14,201 bases of DNA from Candidatus Segatella violae (GTDB taxonomy: Bacteria; Bacteroidota; Bacteroidia; Bacteroidales; Bacteroidaceae): the NCBI GenBank assembly GCA_002440225.1, contig DJSH01000022.1, positions 1-14,201 on the forward strand, read 5' to 3'. Below the pieces are notes generated by a model. It saw only the letters and a list, made by a program, of their open reading frames with translations. It had not been told where the DNA came from and ran no database searches. A program made the translations under genes and the position numbers. Below are positions 13,180-14,201 of the stretch, piece by piece (positions within the stretch are counted from its first letter, which is position 1; each line of letters begins with the position of its first letter).

Positions 13180-14201
13180 ATGGCAAAAACATTAAATTCT
13201 AGAATACCTGAAGGACCAGTTGCTGAGAAGTGGACCAACTACAAGGCTCACCAGCGTTTGGTTAACCCTAAGAATAAGTTAAAGCTCGACATCATCGTCG
13301 TAGGTACAGGTTTGGCAGGTGCTTCTGCAGCCGCTTCTCTCGGCGAGATGGGTTTCAATATCTTGAACTTCTGCATCCAGGACTCTCCACGTCGTGCTCA
13401 CTCTATCGCAGCACAGGGTGGTATCAATGCAGCTAAGAATTATCAGAACGACGGTGACTCTGTTTATCGTCTTTTCTACGATACAGTAAAGGGTGGTGAC
13501 TACCGTGCTCGTGAGGCTAACGTTTATCGTTTGGCTGAGGTGAGCAACGACATCATCGACCAGTGCGTGGCACAGGGCGTTCCTTTCGCTCGTGAGTATG
13601 GTGGTATGTTGGCTAACCGTTCTTTCGGTGGTGCCCAGGTATCTCGTACATTCTATGCCAAGGGTCAGACTGGTCAGCAGCTCCTCCTCGGTGCTTACTC
13701 TTCTTTGAGCCGCCAGGTAGAGGCTGGCAAGGTTAAGCTCTATACACGTTATGAGATGGAAGACCTCGTGATCGTTGACGGTCACGCTCGTGGTATCATC
13801 GCCAAGAACTTGATCACAGGTAAGTTGGAGCGCTTCTCTGCCAACGCCGTAGTTATCGCCACTGGTGGTTATGGTAACGCTTACTTCCTCTCTACCAACG
13901 CTATGGGTTGTAACTGTACAGCAGCCGTTCAGTGCTACCGCAAGGGTGCTGACTTCGCTAACCCATCTTACGTTCAGATTCACCCTACTTGTATCCCAGT
14001 ACACGGTACAAACCAGAGTAAGTTGACTTTGATGTCAGAGTCACTCCGTAACGATGGTCGTATCTGGGTACCTAAGAAGTTGGAAGATGCCAAGGCATTG
14101 CAGGCAGGTACCAAGAAGGGTTCTGATATTCCAGAGGAAGACCGCGATTACTACTTGGAGCGTCGTTACCCAGCATTCGGTAACTTGGTTCCTCGTGACG
14201 T
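13180..14201 (+). CDS. sdhA: Succinate dehydrogenase/fumarate reductase flavoprotein subunit, 3' end outside window
   Basis: Only 340 codons of an expected 640-660 are present. The FAD-binding start DIIVVGTGLAGASAAASL lies at 37-54. H74, in RRAHSIAAQGGINA, is the expected covalent FAD attachment site. YAKGQTGQQLL follows near 165, and a conserved IHPTCIP segment near 267-273 is in the substrate region. The final codons read LVPRD; by comparison with E. coli and Wolinella FrdA, R339 is the proton-transferring catalytic arginine. The protein interconverts succinate and fumarate and passes electrons via SdhB to SdhC. The start ATG at 13180 follows an A-rich stretch (AAAAAAGATT) 32 bases after sdhC, so the two are one operon and sdhB should follow. 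Codon bias matches sdhC, as in highly expressed genes. Confidence 0.95.
   Translation, partial: MAKTLNSRIPEGPVAEKWTNYKAHQRLVNPKNKLKLDIIVVGTGLAGASAAASLGEMGFNILNFCIQDSPRRAHSIAAQGGINAAKNYQNDGDSVYRLFYDTVKGGDYRAREANVYRLAEVSNDIIDQCVAQGVPFAREYGGMLANRSFGGAQVSRTFYAKGQTGQQLLLGAYSSLSRQVEAGKVKLYTRYEMEDLVIVDGHARGIIAKNLITGKLERFSANAVVIATGGYGNAYFLSTNAMGCNCTAAVQCYRKGADFANPSYVQIHPTCIPVHGTNQSKLTLMSESLRNDGRIWVPKKLEDAKALQAGTKKGSDIPEEDRDYYLERRYPAFGNLVPRD

Noticed and set aside
13279..14004. Minus-strand open frame of 241 codons over sdhA
   Set aside because: Antisense of a strongly biased gene; the plus strand encodes clear SdhA motifs, and the antisense product is Thr/Val/Ser-rich without a family.

Overview
The window looks like a Bacteroidales chromosome, most probably Prevotella/Segatella. 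The evidence is the protein families, the promoter style (TTTG about 19-22 nt upstream of TAnnTTTG), the near absence of Shine-Dalgarno sequences, and a five-helix cytochrome b type succinate dehydrogenase/fumarate reductase. Species assignment is inference; no rRNA or other marker is present.

Layout. (1) Positions 1-1546: the 3' remnant of a histidine kinase ATPase domain (+) runs into an IS256-family insertion sequence (transposase on -). The kinase's last codon and stop are supplied by the IS end, and the rest of the kinase is not found beyond it. (2) Positions 1547-1785: a gene-free gap dense in palindromes and a short direct repeat. (3) Positions 1786-5633: DNA polymerase I (polA, -) and a long-chain polyprenyl diphosphate synthase (+) diverge from a 98-bp promoter region. 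The synthase ends in a 20-bp perfect stem that also faces deoC. (4) Positions 5758-12214: a minus-strand run read as mnmG, apt, uvrC, dtd, mazG-like NTP pyrophosphohydrolase, deoC. These genes cover tRNA wobble modification, adenine salvage, excision repair, D-aminoacyl-tRNA hydrolysis, nucleotide clean-up and deoxyribose-phosphate breakdown. A REP-like group of three hairpins lies between uvrC and dtd. (5) Positions 12215-14201: back-to-back promoters separate mnmG from a plus-strand sdhC-sdhA operon; sdhA leaves the window just after its presumed catalytic arginine codon.

The most informative non-coding signal is a pair of parS-like ParB-binding sites flanking apt, at 9612-9627 (15/16 to TGTTTCACGTGAAACA) and 10316-10331 (16/16 to TGTTNCACGTGAAACA). 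Together with mnmG (gidA), which lies next to the replication origin in many bacteria, they suggest that this is the origin-proximal centromere region. No parA, parB or dnaA is in the window.

The genes are conserved housekeeping genes. I see no CRISPR array, defence system, tRNA, rRNA or clearly novel multi-gene system. The points worth following are the parS pair (one nested in a larger inverted repeat), the palindromic gaps, and the IS-truncated kinase without a visible target duplication.
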